Part shown: in pieces, positions 1-8,485 of the stretch
Layout of the letters: every line of letters begins with the position of its first letter
Position numbering within the stretch: the stretch's first letter is position 1
Source of the DNA: Sphingobacterium athyrii
Lineage (GTDB): Bacteria; Bacteroidota; Bacteroidia; Sphingobacteriales; Sphingobacteriaceae
Assembly: GCF_003071065.1 (NCBI RefSeq)
Contig: NZ_QCXX01000003.1
Span: 326,687 to 390,686 of the forward strand
DNA length: 64,000 bases
Direction of reading: 5' to 3'
Translations under genes and position numbers: made by a program
Notes under the pieces: model-generated
What the model was told of the DNA's origin: nothing
Seen by the model: the letters and a program-made list of their open reading frames with translations, nothing else
The model's database searches: none

Positions 1-576
1 CTGAAGTTTATCACCATCAATAACTATAAGATTGATAGTAAAAATCTTGATGCATTAAAAAAGTATAAGGATAATTTAATAAATGTTAGCCATTTACATA
101 TTTGGAACATCAAACAAAATGATCTGGATTTAATTTCATTGTTTCCAAATTTGACACATTTATTCATTTCACATGTCAAAAAAGCTGACTTTTCATTTAA
201 CCGCTTAGACGAGCTAACGAATTTGAACACGCTTTGTCTTTTAAGTCTAAACAAAGTAGCAGACTTCAATTTCTTGCCAAACGCTACAAAATCTAGAATT
301 AAAAACCTTTCGTTAACTTATACATCAAATCTTAAAAGTTTGAATGGGATTGATAAGTTCGAAAACCTTGAACACTTATCGCTCTTTGCATCAACAACAG
401 AAAGTAACAAAAAAGTAAGCCTTGACGATTTATCAGGAATTGAAAACCTAGCAAAACTTAAAACATTTGAAATTGCTTATTTTCGGTTTGACAATAGGGA
501 AATGGCCAATAGACTTTCGTTTTTAAAAGAATTAAAGGAGTTTGCAATTGATAATATCAAATATAAAAATAACTAA
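1..576 (+). CDS. Leucine-rich-repeat protein, 5'-truncated by the window edge
   Basis: The frame is open from base 1 to a TAA at 574-576, so the start lies outside the window; the first internal ATG (139) is not the real start. The translation shows spaced L-x-x-L-x-L units ('LFPNLTHLFIS', 'FENLEHLSLFAS', 'IENLAKLKTFEI'), typical of short bacterial leucine-rich repeats. No signal peptide is visible in the part present. Its style resembles the LRR protein at 8463-9248, and both sit among immunity-type genes. A role as an immunity or protein-binding module is inferred from context only; no catalytic motif is seen. Confidence 0.75.
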   Translation: MKFITINNYKIDSKNLDALKKYKDNLINVSHLHIWNIKQNDLDLISLFPNLTHLFISHVKKADFSFNRLDELTNLNTLCLLSLNKVADFNFLPNATKSRIKNLSLTYTSNLKSLNGIDKFENLEHLSLFASTTESNKKVSLDDLSGIENLAKLKTFEIAYFRFDNREMANRLSFLKELKEFAIDNIKYKNN

Positions 577-589
577 CAAATACGTTTGA

Positions 590-1207
590 ATGAAATTATT
601 AGACTTTTTCAAAATATTTAAACGAAAGACAACAGCAAGAAGGAACCTTGAGGCAGACGGTTATTTACCACTTCTCTGGGAAGACGATTATTGTCAAGTT
701 GTAATTGTTCCATTAGAAAATACAGCATATGTATTAAAATCGATCGCAGAAATAAAACCACTTTCTGAAGCGTCACGAACGGATTTTGGATTTACTGAAA
801 TATTTGAACATGGAGAAATGCCTATAACCACCATTTCAAAAGAAATCCGAGAAGAGTATTTAACGTGGCTATTAAAAGGTTTTGGATTTGAAAGAGCAAC
901 GCACATAGATTATAATTGCGATAAAATTATTGACTGCACAACAGGACAGACTAAAGCGTATGGTTTCTCAAACTTCACTCTTTTCTTTGAAACAGAAGGG
1001 GAGTTCGTCAAACACATTTGGATTTCGATTAGCACGCTAGTTTCATTAGCGGAAATTTCGGTAGAAAAATTTGAATTGATCAAGTCAGTTTTATATAGTT
1101 TAGGTGAAGAATGTGAAATGATTTTGGTCGATTGGAATAGGATGGAATTAATCGATTTGAGAAACCGAAATAAGATAAATAATTACTTAAGTTATTTTTG
1201 GAAATGA
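590..1207 (+). CDS. Hypothetical protein, 205 aa, possible immunity protein
   Basis: A complete ORF starting 14 bp after the upstream LRR gene and overlapping the next gene by ATGA (1204-1207), so all three are probably one transcript. The N-terminus is basic ('FFKIFKRKTTARR') without a clear membrane segment; the rest is a mixed alpha/beta soluble protein with several Trp and Cys residues. I do not recognise the family. Codon use and AT content match the neighbours. Small cytosolic proteins in tight operons within such islands are often immunity proteins, but that is inference. Confidence 0.7.
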   Translation: MKLLDFFKIFKRKTTARRNLEADGYLPLLWEDDYCQVVIVPLENTAYVLKSIAEIKPLSEASRTDFGFTEIFEHGEMPITTISKEIREEYLTWLLKGFGFERATHIDYNCDKIIDCTTGQTKAYGFSNFTLFFETEGEFVKHIWISISTLVSLAEISVEKFELIKSVLYSLGEECEMILVDWNRMELIDLRNRNKINNYLSYFWK

Positions 1208-1614
1208 TAGATAAATACGAAAATTGGGAAATTGATTTACCCCTGCCACAAGATCTATTTTTTTATAAAATGAATGTGGAGTATTATGAGATAATTATCC
1301 TGTTGAAGAGTTTGGTTGACCATACACAAATAGTTGAGATAAAATTTGAGTATTTTCTTTCCTATAAAGTCACGGTAGACTTGGCCTTAATGAAAATGGT
1401 TAACGATAATGCAGATTTTAGAGGTTTTGCCCGATCCACTTCTTCGAGTTATCTAAACTCAATCATTGAGGGAAGTTATGACATTTTAGAAAGGAAAAAT
1501 ATCGAACATTTTGTTATTTACAATTTAGACAATGCAATTGAGATACTATCAGATGAGCCAGCCACCTTTCGATGGCTTAGTAAGGATGAGGTTAGAAGTT
1601 TTGAAGATTCTTGA
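1204..1614 (+). CDS. Hypothetical protein, 136 aa, translationally coupled
   Basis: The ATG at 1204 overlaps the stop of the preceding gene (ATGA), which favours this start over an in-frame TTG at 1198. The product is an acidic soluble protein with no signal peptide or transmembrane segment. I see no family signature that I can name. The overlap suggests translational coupling with 590-1207. It ends 13 bp before the convergent DUF4241 gene. Confidence 0.65.
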   Translation: MIDKYENWEIDLPLPQDLFFYKMNVEYYEIIILLKSLVDHTQIVEIKFEYFLSYKVTVDLALMKMVNDNADFRGFARSTSSSYLNSIIEGSYDILERKNIEHFVIYNLDNAIEILSDEPATFRWLSKDEVRSFEDS

Positions 1615-1626
1615 CAGGTATGAATG

Positions 1627-2403
1627 CTACCTTGCAACATTCCGCCACAGTACAATATCAAAGTCAGTCAACAGCTGACAGATCTTACCGTCACTGTCTC
1701 TTCCGATGTAAGTAGCATAAAAACCATCTCCATACCCCGTGGAGAAAAAGACAGCATTGTGATTTTGAAAATCATAATTTAAATAATCCTTGAATTTTTC
1801 GGAGAATATATTGTCCCAATTTTTATCAAGAATATCATTTAAGCTATTCCTTGCTACTTGATCGACGAAGAGACCTAGTCCTGCATCTACTCCATATCCA
1901 TATATTTCTTTGGATTTGATGGGAATTGGAGTCCGTCCCGGTAATAACGCAAACTCCCATTTACGGATAGGCTTATCTGAGAATTTTATTCGTGCAAATG
2001 CGATCCTTCGATCCTTATTGGCGTTGATATTTGCCATTGCCAATTCGACTGGGAACTCACCAACAGGAAAATTTTCGCTAAAAGCTATCGCATAATTTAA
2101 CGTAACAGGATCGGTTGCGATAATCTTGCCCGATGATACTTTTAGATTTCCTACAGCTATCTTTTCAAAAGTTATCTCCGTGCCAAATTGCGCTACTTTT
2201 GTACCCTTCACGAAACTGCCCTCAAACAACTGTGGGAATGCCAGTGATGTGTCCTTAATGGTTATTTTCGGTATGGTATCTGTCAGATCAAATTCGGATG
2301 TTGGTACAATAAAGTCGTTAGTATTACCTGGAACTTTATTCTTCGAAGTACATGAAAATAGCACCACGACCATTATAAATATTGCTATTGTTCTTTTGTG
2401 CAT
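1627..2403 (-). CDS. DUF4241-family lipoprotein
   Basis: 258 aa. The N-terminus is a lipoprotein signal ending 'VVVLFSCTSK' (lipobox Cys at about residue 18), so the protein is probably anchored in an envelope membrane. The C-terminal third carries the signature I associate with DUF4241: 'KEIYGYGVDAGLGLF', 'FFSTGYGDGFYATYIG' and 'QLLTDFDIVLWR'. DUF4241 proteins are of unknown biochemical function and recur near secreted toxins. A close paralogue, also minus strand, lies at the right end of the window (63324-64000). Just upstream in the same direction is the tail of another coding region (2428-2566), an arrangement reminiscent of toxin followed by immunity gene. Confidence 0.8.
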   Translation of the reverse strand: MHKRTIAIFIMVVVLFSCTSKNKVPGNTNDFIVPTSEFDLTDTIPKITIKDTSLAFPQLFEGSFVKGTKVAQFGTEITFEKIAVGNLKVSSGKIIATDPVTLNYAIAFSENFPVGEFPVELAMANINANKDRRIAFARIKFSDKPIRKWEFALLPGRTPIPIKSKEIYGYGVDAGLGLFVDQVARNSLNDILDKNWDNIFSEKFKDYLNYDFQNHNAVFFSTGYGDGFYATYIGRDSDGKICQLLTDFDIVLWRNVAR

Positions 2404-2427
2404 ATGGAATAATTTTCCTTGTCTAAT

Positions 2428-2566
2428 TCATGACTCTACAGGATGACCTATTTCCTTAAAGAACTTTCGAAGCATTCCATAGGTGGTGTAATCCGCGACA
2501 ACCTGATTGTAGCTATCCATTGCATTTCCAATACTTTTCATCGTTAAAACTGCACGACCATTTTTC
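2428..2566 (-). pseudogene. C-terminal coding fragment upstream of the DUF4241 gene
   Basis: Minus-strand reading from about 2566 to a TGA at 2430-2428 gives a coherent helical C-terminus ('TMKSIGNAMDSYNQVV', 'GMLRKFFKEIGHPVES'), preceded by an in-frame TAG. It stops 25 bp before the DUF4241 start and points the same way. It reads like the last about 45 codons of a larger protein, possibly a toxin whose immunity gene follows. The remaining intergenic DNA (2567-2749) is AT-rich with nothing I can name. Confidence 0.35.
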
Positions 2567-2749
2567 TAAATATTAACAATAAAAGTATAAAAAAGGGTTA
2601 GTATTAACTAATAAAATTATAACAACTGTTATCAATTAGAATTTTAAGAAATCCGCTGAATTGTCCGTCTTACTTTTGGGCCATACATAAAATCATAATT
2701 TCTTTACTTCATTTTTCCTTTCAATAACTTTATGAATTACACGTTTAAA

Positions 2750-3553
2750 TTAACCATAATTACCGCCAATTCTACTGAAGATTAGTTTTGGCTGCCACAT
2801 TAAATCCTCTCCTAAAGTCATTCTTATAGCAGTTGTATTTTGTGTTTCAAAACCAATCCCAGACAAAAATTGAAGGCCGATGGTGTTATCCTTTGGTAAA
2901 ACAGCTGAATCTATTGTGGAATATTTAAGTGCCATTAATCCTAAGCCTGCTTGTTCAGTCTTAGCATAAATCGGTCCATGCCCAAGCTTTGGAAGATAAT
3001 AACCTTCAACCAGCTCGTCTTGTTCAAAAACTATGGCCTGTTTAAGATGACTTTTGATCAACGACTGTCGATTCTCACCAGTTATCTCCTGATCCAGTTT
3101 AATAATTTGTTGATAAAATGCAGGTTTGGCAGGCTTCAATTGCCCAGCTAAAGTTTTCGGTAACCAGTTTTGCTCTCTTTTCAGAAAATGATAAGAACTC
3201 ACTACTCGAAAGCCAGCTTTTTTATAAACCGGAGCTCCTAGATCTGTTGCGATCAGATTTATGGACAATGCCCCCTTATTAGTTGCCGAATCTACTAGAT
3301 ATTTTACAATCTGATAGCCAATTCCTCTACCACGGTAGGATTCGTCAACAATGATGTGCGCTAACCAAGCCGAATTTTTATGTAAAATCAAAGCACCAAT
3401 ACCGATAATTTTGTTTTGCTCGACAACTTTGACAGGTTCACAAAAAGATTGAAGGCAATATTCCATCAGTGATACAGTTATATCTCCCCATCCTTGGGGC
3501 TGAATCCGTCTAGTAAAAGGTATGTCTTGTAGGAGCAAAGGCTGTATATTCAT
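2750..3553 (-). CDS. GNAT-family N-acetyltransferase with C-terminal extra domain
   Basis: 267 aa. The N-terminal half is a GNAT fold: beta4 'SAWLAHIIVDESYRGRGIG' contains the R/Q-x-x-G-x-G/A acetyl-CoA pyrophosphate loop (RGRGIG), followed by 'LIATDLGAPVYKKAGF'. The C-terminal about 110 residues ('YYLPKLGHGPIYA') match the layout of GNATs with a second degenerate acetyltransferase domain (Acetyltransf_18 type). It would transfer acetyl from acetyl-CoA to an unknown amine in the cytosol. It is a monocistronic minus-strand gene at normal family length. Confidence 0.85.
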   Translation of the reverse strand: MNIQPLLLQDIPFTRRIQPQGWGDITVSLMEYCLQSFCEPVKVVEQNKIIGIGALILHKNSAWLAHIIVDESYRGRGIGYQIVKYLVDSATNKGALSINLIATDLGAPVYKKAGFRVVSSYHFLKREQNWLPKTLAGQLKPAKPAFYQQIIKLDQEITGENRQSLIKSHLKQAIVFEQDELVEGYYLPKLGHGPIYAKTEQAGLGLMALKYSTIDSAVLPKDNTIGLQFLSGIGFETQNTTAIRMTLGEDLMWQPKLIFSRIGGNYG

Positions 3554-3690
3554 TCGAATTTCTAATATAGTATAACAATCCTTATTTAGTACTTATTTTA
3601 GCGGTTAAATGTCCAGATCCATTTTGCGACCACAAAAATAAAATTTCGCCTTAAGTTATAAAATTTTAAGTTAATCGTCATATTCCTAAA

Positions 3691-4236
3691 TTAACTAGAC
3701 CTCTCTTGATTCCTCCAATTTCTTTTGTCAATTTGTCGCACATTTTCAACATTTTTAAATTTCTCTAAATAAGATGCCAATAGGAGTAACTCATCGTCGT
3801 TGGCGTTCCCTGTGAATTCAGCGATTTGGATTGCGTTGCCATAGTTCAACATTGATTTTTCAGCGGTGTCATCTATTATAAGCGTGCTTTCCAATAGGAA
3901 GCCCTTCCGTTTTACTTTGGATAACCTTTTTACGTAATAGTATTCATCAGTTACACTTTTCCGTTTTTTTGTCGTGCGAGATCGCCCCCAGATAAACTCA
4001 AAATCGACAGCGACCGGTTTTATTTTACCAACGAGCTCTTCCACATATGCATCATCCGCGGAGCTCCAAATGGCCAGTTTAAAATCTTGCGCAACCCGTG
4101 ATAAAAAATAGTCTAAATTTGGACGGACATATACATTATATGCTCCCACAACAAAGTCTTCCTGCTGTATCAGCTTTTCTTTTGTAGCGTACAGCAATGT
4201 CTCGTCCAGATCCAATACCAAAAGAGTTTTTTTCAT
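3691..4236 (-). CDS. HAD-superfamily NLI/FCP1-like phosphatase
   Basis: 181 aa. Motif I 'LLVLDLDETLLYA' (DxDxT) is at residues 5-17; motif II region 'LAIWSSADDAY' and the C-terminal acidic motif 'TLIIDDTAEK' follow. These are the hallmarks of the NIF/FCP1-like HAD phosphatases, which use an Asp nucleophile and Mg2+. The basic middle ('GRSRTTKKRKSV') is typical of this family. The substrate is unknown. A short piece of this gene (about 57 bp of its 3' part) is duplicated at 21500-21556. Confidence 0.85.
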   Translation of the reverse strand: MKKTLLVLDLDETLLYATKEKLIQQEDFVVGAYNVYVRPNLDYFLSRVAQDFKLAIWSSADDAYVEELVGKIKPVAVDFEFIWGRSRTTKKRKSVTDEYYYVKRLSKVKRKGFLLESTLIIDDTAEKSMLNYGNAIQIAEFTGNANDDELLLLASYLEKFKNVENVRQIDKRNWRNQERSS

Positions 4237-4272
4237 ATTATTTTTTACAGGTTCATTTGATGGATTTTGACT

Positions 4273-4950
4273 TTAATATCCAAATTCTTCAAAGTTGGCC
4301 CGGCCCATTTCTATCCAACCATCCCAATATGACCGACCAGTAGACCCAGCTCCGTCTGGATCGATAGTATAAAAGTCAGCGATTACTTCAAAATGTTTTC
4401 TTGTATTAGTTTCGTTTAGGAAATGAGTTAAGCATGCCAACATCTTGTTGAATGACGAAAAGATAATATCGCTCAATCCCTCAAGCTCGCCATCATATTC
4501 GTGGTCATACACTCTGATCGCATAATCATTTTTTTCGACGGAGCCTCTCGTATCAAATACCAGTGGTCCAGTATCATTGCCTTCACTCGCAAAAGGAATC
4601 AGGCCAAGGGGGATAAGTTGTTCAGCGATGTACGAGTCAAGATTGGATATTATTTCCGCTAGCGGTTGGGCAGGCAAGGAGTGAGGAAGTCTGGCTATTG
4701 AACAGTCACACTCAGCAAAGAAATAACGCTTATGCCATTCAATAAAGCTAACAGGCAACGAAGCACCAAATTCTGATTCGAGCTTTTTATAATCATCATC
4801 AGTCAATGATCCGGGGATAAGTTTCCATTCATACCAGCCATCTTCGTTTACCTCGGATGCCATCATTTCTTTTGGAACATCCTCTGTGTAAACTGAACTT
4901 ACATCTCTGGTCAAATACGCATTAAAAAATTGTTCGATTTTGTCGGCCAT
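4273..4950 (-). CDS. SMI1/KNR4 (SUKH)-family protein
   Basis: 225 aa. The central region has the SUKH pattern: 'LTDDDYKKLESEFGASLP' (helix and 'LP.SF.EWH'), then 'LIPFASEGNDTGPLVFDT' and 'DHEYDGELEGLSDIIFSSF', ending in a helix. SUKH proteins are established as a widespread superfamily of immunity proteins against contact-delivered nuclease and deaminase toxins; no cognate toxin is in view. It lies 36 bp upstream of the HAD gene on the same strand, so the two may be co-transcribed. Confidence 0.8.
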   Translation of the reverse strand: MADKIEQFFNAYLTRDVSSVYTEDVPKEMMASEVNEDGWYEWKLIPGSLTDDDYKKLESEFGASLPVSFIEWHKRYFFAECDCSIARLPHSLPAQPLAEIISNLDSYIAEQLIPLGLIPFASEGNDTGPLVFDTRGSVEKNDYAIRVYDHEYDGELEGLSDIIFSSFNKMLACLTHFLNETNTRKHFEVIADFYTIDPDGAGSTGRSYWDGWIEMGRANFEEFGY

Positions 4951-5026
4951 TTGCAGTCAGTTTTATCGCTTTAAAAGTATCACTTTGCATTTAATATTAG
5001 TCAATTAAAAATTTGAAAAATGCAGT

Positions 5027-5611
5027 CTATTTAATCTGCGCAACATTAAAAAAATACTTGTCATCCTGGCGGGGATCTTTATATCCTTGAAATTCTTCAA
5101 CATGGTCTAATGTAAATAAATAGCCGTAGTTCGGCTCAGGGAATTCTCTTTCAATGGTTCGTCTGTAGCCTTCGATCTTAACCGTGTATTTTCCGGAAGG
5201 GTAGTGGAACTTGAAACCCTGATAAAGCTTATTGCCATCCAAAGTTTCATAGGAAATGTTTTCCGCATTAAAACTCTCTTTAGCAAGATCGGATAGAAGA
5301 CCTATACTGGCAATCCATAAACTATCTTCGACATTCAGGTTGAAACCTTGTTCTTCCACATTCTTTTCCCATTCATCCCCAAAAGCTTCGCCAAGGTTTG
5401 AAATTTTAATGCTGTACTTGGTTGAATCTATCGGTAAAATTGGAATCCAAACTCCTTTGGCTAGTGAATCGAGATATAATGTTTGATTTTCCTGAAAAAG
5501 TTTTAGGATTTTTTTGCTCCTGATTTTATTTTCCTTTAAAAATGCGTTTACTACATTTTCGGAAAGTAATGCTATACCATAACTCGAAACCGTAATTACC
5601 TTATCTGTCAT
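5027..5611 (-). CDS. Hypothetical protein, 194 aa
   Basis: A complete minus-strand ORF with no signal peptide or membrane segment. The C-terminal part has regular beta content ('FKFHYPSGKYTVKIEGYRR', 'GYLFTLDHVEEFQGY'), suggesting a compact sandwich fold. I do not recognise the family. It is 76 bp upstream of the SUKH gene on the same strand. It could be an immunity protein by context. Confidence 0.65.
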   Translation of the reverse strand: MTDKVITVSSYGIALLSENVVNAFLKENKIRSKKILKLFQENQTLYLDSLAKGVWIPILPIDSTKYSIKISNLGEAFGDEWEKNVEEQGFNLNVEDSLWIASIGLLSDLAKESFNAENISYETLDGNKLYQGFKFHYPSGKYTVKIEGYRRTIEREFPEPNYGYLFTLDHVEEFQGYKDPRQDDKYFFNVAQIK

Positions 5612-5802
5612 TGTCTGTATTAAAAAAGTAAAATATCTAGTTTGTTATGGAGATTAATATAGTAAAATTCCATATTTCAGGAAAGCTTCTTCCACTTTTT
5701 ATCTAACGTTTTAAGAATATTAAAAGCCATAAGAAAAAAATAGAAAACTCTTAAATTGCATTGAGTGCATTGGCTTTTCATCACAATAATTGGCTTAATT
5801 AA

Positions 5803-6192
5803 GTTGAAGCTAAACATATAGATTCCGATGTTGACCTGGGTTTCGCTGTAGAATAAGCAAGTGGATTTACAAAAGCATGAGATATTGAATCCATTATATC
5901 AGTAGAAGCTACATTAGCAGGATTAGAAATATACAATAGGATAAAACAAAAGTTAAAGAAACTGGGTGCAAATATAAAGCTTCTATATCCTGAACCTCAA
6001 AAGAAAATTAGTACATATATAGAATATCATTATAGTCATTGGAACCTGAAAAAGAATTTTTCTGGGCTATCTATAGAGAGCTTTTCTAAACAAGAATTAT
6101 TACTTATTCATGAGCTTATACAAGGAGAATTATGGATTGAAGAAGAATCCTTTGACTTGGAATTAATGATAAATAAAGTAGTAAAGTCCTAA
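5803..6192 (+). pseudogene. Decayed gene with two in-frame stops
   Basis: One frame reads as protein from about 5803 to a TAA at 6190-6192, interrupted by TAA at 5854-5856 and TGA at 5878-5880. Text on both sides of the stops looks coding ('DSDVDLGFAVE', 'EATLAGLEIYNRIKQKLKK', 'FSKQELLLIHELIQGELWI'). No ATG start is present after the stops. The family is not recognised. The stretch 5612-5802 holds nothing I can name. Confidence 0.5.
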
Positions 6193-6253
6193 TTTCAAAA
6201 CAGCTTAGTTGATAAAACAAGGGTAGCCTTTTTGAAAGTATCCTTACCTAAAA

Positions 6254-6883
6254 TCAGGCAAACAAATACAGCTGATCCTCTTCATCACTTAAAAAATGAC
6301 CCTCATTGCAGATGGTGTCAATCTCAAAATCATATAATCTGAAACCAGCTATTTTTAACGGATCGACACATTCTAGCTTTTGATCTTTGAGAACATATTT
6401 TTCGCGGAGATCCATCCAAAGCCTACCAAGGTAATTGCTTCCGACAAGATCACCATTTCCCATATTCTTTACACCCCAATATTGATCCTTATGAGATAAT
6501 TCTACAATTGACTTACCTGCTGTTTCCTTTAGAATTGGAGATAATTTATTCCAATGTTGAGAGAGCTTCACTTCTAAAACCCATCGCATTATCTTTAATT
6601 TAATCAAATCCCAGTCTTGTCTCGTATAATAAAGATATTTTTTGCTGATCATTTTAGCCGTCATAGGGCTTTTCTGAATTAAGATCTCATTTTGGGCCTT
6701 TGGAAATAAAGAATATCTCATGGCTTGATAGAGGGCCTCACTACTTGGAATAATGATATCATTAATAAAAAGAGGAAATTTGGAAGACATATTTGATAAT
6801 TCCCCAAACTCTTCATTTGTTTTAGAAAACATAACCACACTATCGATGTGATAAGTATTATATTTATTTGATTCCATTGACAT
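6254..6883 (-). CDS. NADAR-family (YbiA-like) ADP-ribose glycosidase
   Basis: 209 aa. Residues about 18-165 match NADAR/YbiA: 'FGELSNMSSKFPLFIND' (xELSNF-like), 'PSSEALYQAMRYSLFP' (sE.xyQaxK/R), 'KYLYYTRQDWDLIKLKIMRWVLEVKLSQH' split as 'RQDWDLIKLKIMRW' and 'KLSQHW', then 'KDQYWGVKNMGNGDLVGSN' and 'LGRLWMDLR'. NADAR enzymes cleave N-glycosidic bonds of ADP-ribosyl or ribosyl adducts; some reverse guanine ADP-ribosylation of DNA by DarT-type toxins. Its ATG overlaps the stop of the upstream gene (TAATG at 6885-6881), so translation is coupled to the phosphoribosyltransferase-like gene. A repair/antidote role to that partner is inferred. Confidence 0.85.
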   Translation of the reverse strand: MSMESNKYNTYHIDSVVMFSKTNEEFGELSNMSSKFPLFINDIIIPSSEALYQAMRYSLFPKAQNEILIQKSPMTAKMISKKYLYYTRQDWDLIKLKIMRWVLEVKLSQHWNKLSPILKETAGKSIVELSHKDQYWGVKNMGNGDLVGSNYLGRLWMDLREKYVLKDQKLECVDPLKIAGFRLYDFEIDTICNEGHFLSDEEDQLYLFA

Positions 6884-7935
6884 TATCGCACTCCTCTATT
6901 TTTTAAAACGAATAACGGTCTCCAATTATTATTTCCCCACCAAAATACTATAGGAGAATTATTGGGAATATTTCTATATGTGAAGAACAACGTTCCAAGG
7001 CCAAATGTTTTATGTGATTTCACAGTATAACCTAAAGGTCGGATTTGCTCTACTCTTAATTCTCCTACTCTGGAAAGGATTTCGATGCCTTTTGTCAAAA
7101 ATAAGATTTCTAATCTATTTCTGGCAACAGTAGAAGAAAATAAATTTTCTTCATGGGGTTGAGTAGACAGACGAAACGCATGTTCCGATTTGCTAACAGC
7201 CTTAAGAGAATTCAAATACTCATGTATTACAGGGTCTTGATTATCAACGGGAATCATGTTGTTGAGTTTTGGGTTATATTGTTTAATATTATTTTCAATT
7301 ATATAGTACGCCTGGATGTGGAGAATAGCTTCGACTTCAATGCCAATATTTTTGATTAATCCATATTTGGTATTATAAATACCCCAAGAGTGACCACACA
7401 GCAGGCATACATGAATTTTGATTTGCTTATCTTTGAGGTAATGAAAGTTAGTTTTCGTTTTGTCGAACTCATTTGATAAGTTAAACCATTCATTGAAGTT
7501 TCTACCAATAGTTTGACCAGTTGAAAGTACATCATCTAAATAGATGTATTGTTTGGCGACTAGTCCTGATGAGCCTAAATTACAATTATAGAATTTAACT
7601 AAGATTTCGTCCAATAAGTTCAACAATTCACACTGACTTTTATGATCTGGTTGGAGTTTAAGAAACACAGTTTCCGCAATAAAAGTGGGCACGTCGGGGT
7701 ACTTAAAAACTTTAATCCATTGCTCAATATAAAGTTTTAAAATTTGTGCGCATTTGGCCTTGGAATAATATGTTTTTTGAAAAATATTTTGAAGTTCTTC
7801 CAATACAAAACCTTGATCGGGTGCATTAAATTGACTTACCCAATCCAAGACATGCTCACTTGTAAAGTGATTATTTTCATAATCAGACAAGATATTGGTT
7901 ATATTTTGTGCAACATTTATCATAAATAGGAGCAT
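6883..7935 (-). CDS. Phosphoribosyltransferase-like protein (PRTase-CE type), partner of NADAR
   Basis: About 350 aa. The start is chosen at the ATG 7935-7933; a TTG at 7950 and an ATG at 7923 are also in frame. The N-terminal half is helical. Around residues 130-150 is the PRPP-binding signature 'YIYLDDVLSTGQTIGRN' (two acidic residues then S/T-G-x-T), as in type I phosphoribosyltransferases. The C-terminus has 'FGLGTLFFTYRNIPNNSPI' followed by 'FWWGNNNWRPLF', a conserved tail I associate with conflict-system PRTase-CE proteins. Coupled by stop/start overlap to NADAR. A possible role is nucleotide or nucleic-acid base modification in a defence or toxin-antidote module; the activity itself is inferred. 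Confidence 0.7.
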   Translation of the reverse strand: MLLFMINVAQNITNILSDYENNHFTSEHVLDWVSQFNAPDQGFVLEELQNIFQKTYYSKAKCAQILKLYIEQWIKVFKYPDVPTFIAETVFLKLQPDHKSQCELLNLLDEILVKFYNCNLGSSGLVAKQYIYLDDVLSTGQTIGRNFNEWFNLSNEFDKTKTNFHYLKDKQIKIHVCLLCGHSWGIYNTKYGLIKNIGIEVEAILHIQAYYIIENNIKQYNPKLNNMIPVDNQDPVIHEYLNSLKAVSKSEHAFRLSTQPHEENLFSSTVARNRLEILFLTKGIEILSRVGELRVEQIRPLGYTVKSHKTFGLGTLFFTYRNIPNNSPIVFWWGNNNWRPLFVLKNRGVR

Positions 7936-8067
7936 AATGGCTGTATACAACTTATCTTTTTAAGTTATAAATATAAATATCGTGAAAAATCAGTAAACTT
8001 TATAACTCCTTTGACTGAATAAACTAATAATCTGTGTTAGATTTTAATTTTGGAAGTGTAATAGCAA

Positions 8068-8230
8068 CTACGGTTTCCCGTAACCAATCTTTTTTATAAA
8101 CCACTAGCTTAGCCTTACAAAGTGTGTAATAATCTAGATAGTTAATATTGACAAACATATTCATTCAGCATAAATAATGTATAATAGGTTTGGATATTAA
8201 CCTTGCCCGATTGAAAAGAGTAAAGCCATG
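8068..8230 (+). repeat. Leader repeat, copy 1 (upstream of a YbjQ-like start)
   Basis: About 160 bp nearly repeated at 19097-19258 and 61034-61195. It begins with the palindrome TACGG-TTTC-CCGTA (8069-8082), runs through 'ACCACTAGCTTAGCCTTACA', and ends at the ATG of a YbjQ-like ORF. A TAGGTTTG at 8185-8192 fits the Bacteroidota -7 consensus TAnnTTTG, but no clear -33 TTTG lies upstream, so a promoter is possible, not proven. Confidence 0.7.
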
Positions 8231-8485
8231 ATAGTAACCACGACCAATTCCATCGAAGGGAGGGGGATTTCACGATATAATGATCCAATAGTAACCAATG
8301 TTGTCATCGGCACCACTGTCTTTAGCGATATAGCAGCGAGCTATGTGGATTTCTTTGACCGTCGCTCCACCAGCTATGAGAAGAAGATGCAGGAAATGTT
8401 TAAGCCATCACACTTATTTCAATGGAAATTTGGTAAGTTTAGAGCTAATAAAACAGCAACATATGCATCAGTTGTTTCTTTGTAA
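8228..8485 (+). pseudogene. Truncated YbjQ/UPF0145-like gene
   Basis: Residues 1-57 match the YbjQ-like protein at 61193-61573 ('[19 protein letters not shown]', '[19 protein letters not shown]'), then the text switches to unrelated sequence at about 8400 and stops at 8485. The UPF0145 fold needs about 100 residues, so half is missing. The 3' junction leads straight into the start of the next gene (8463), overlapping it in another frame. It is a recombination scar rather than a functional protein. Confidence 0.7.
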
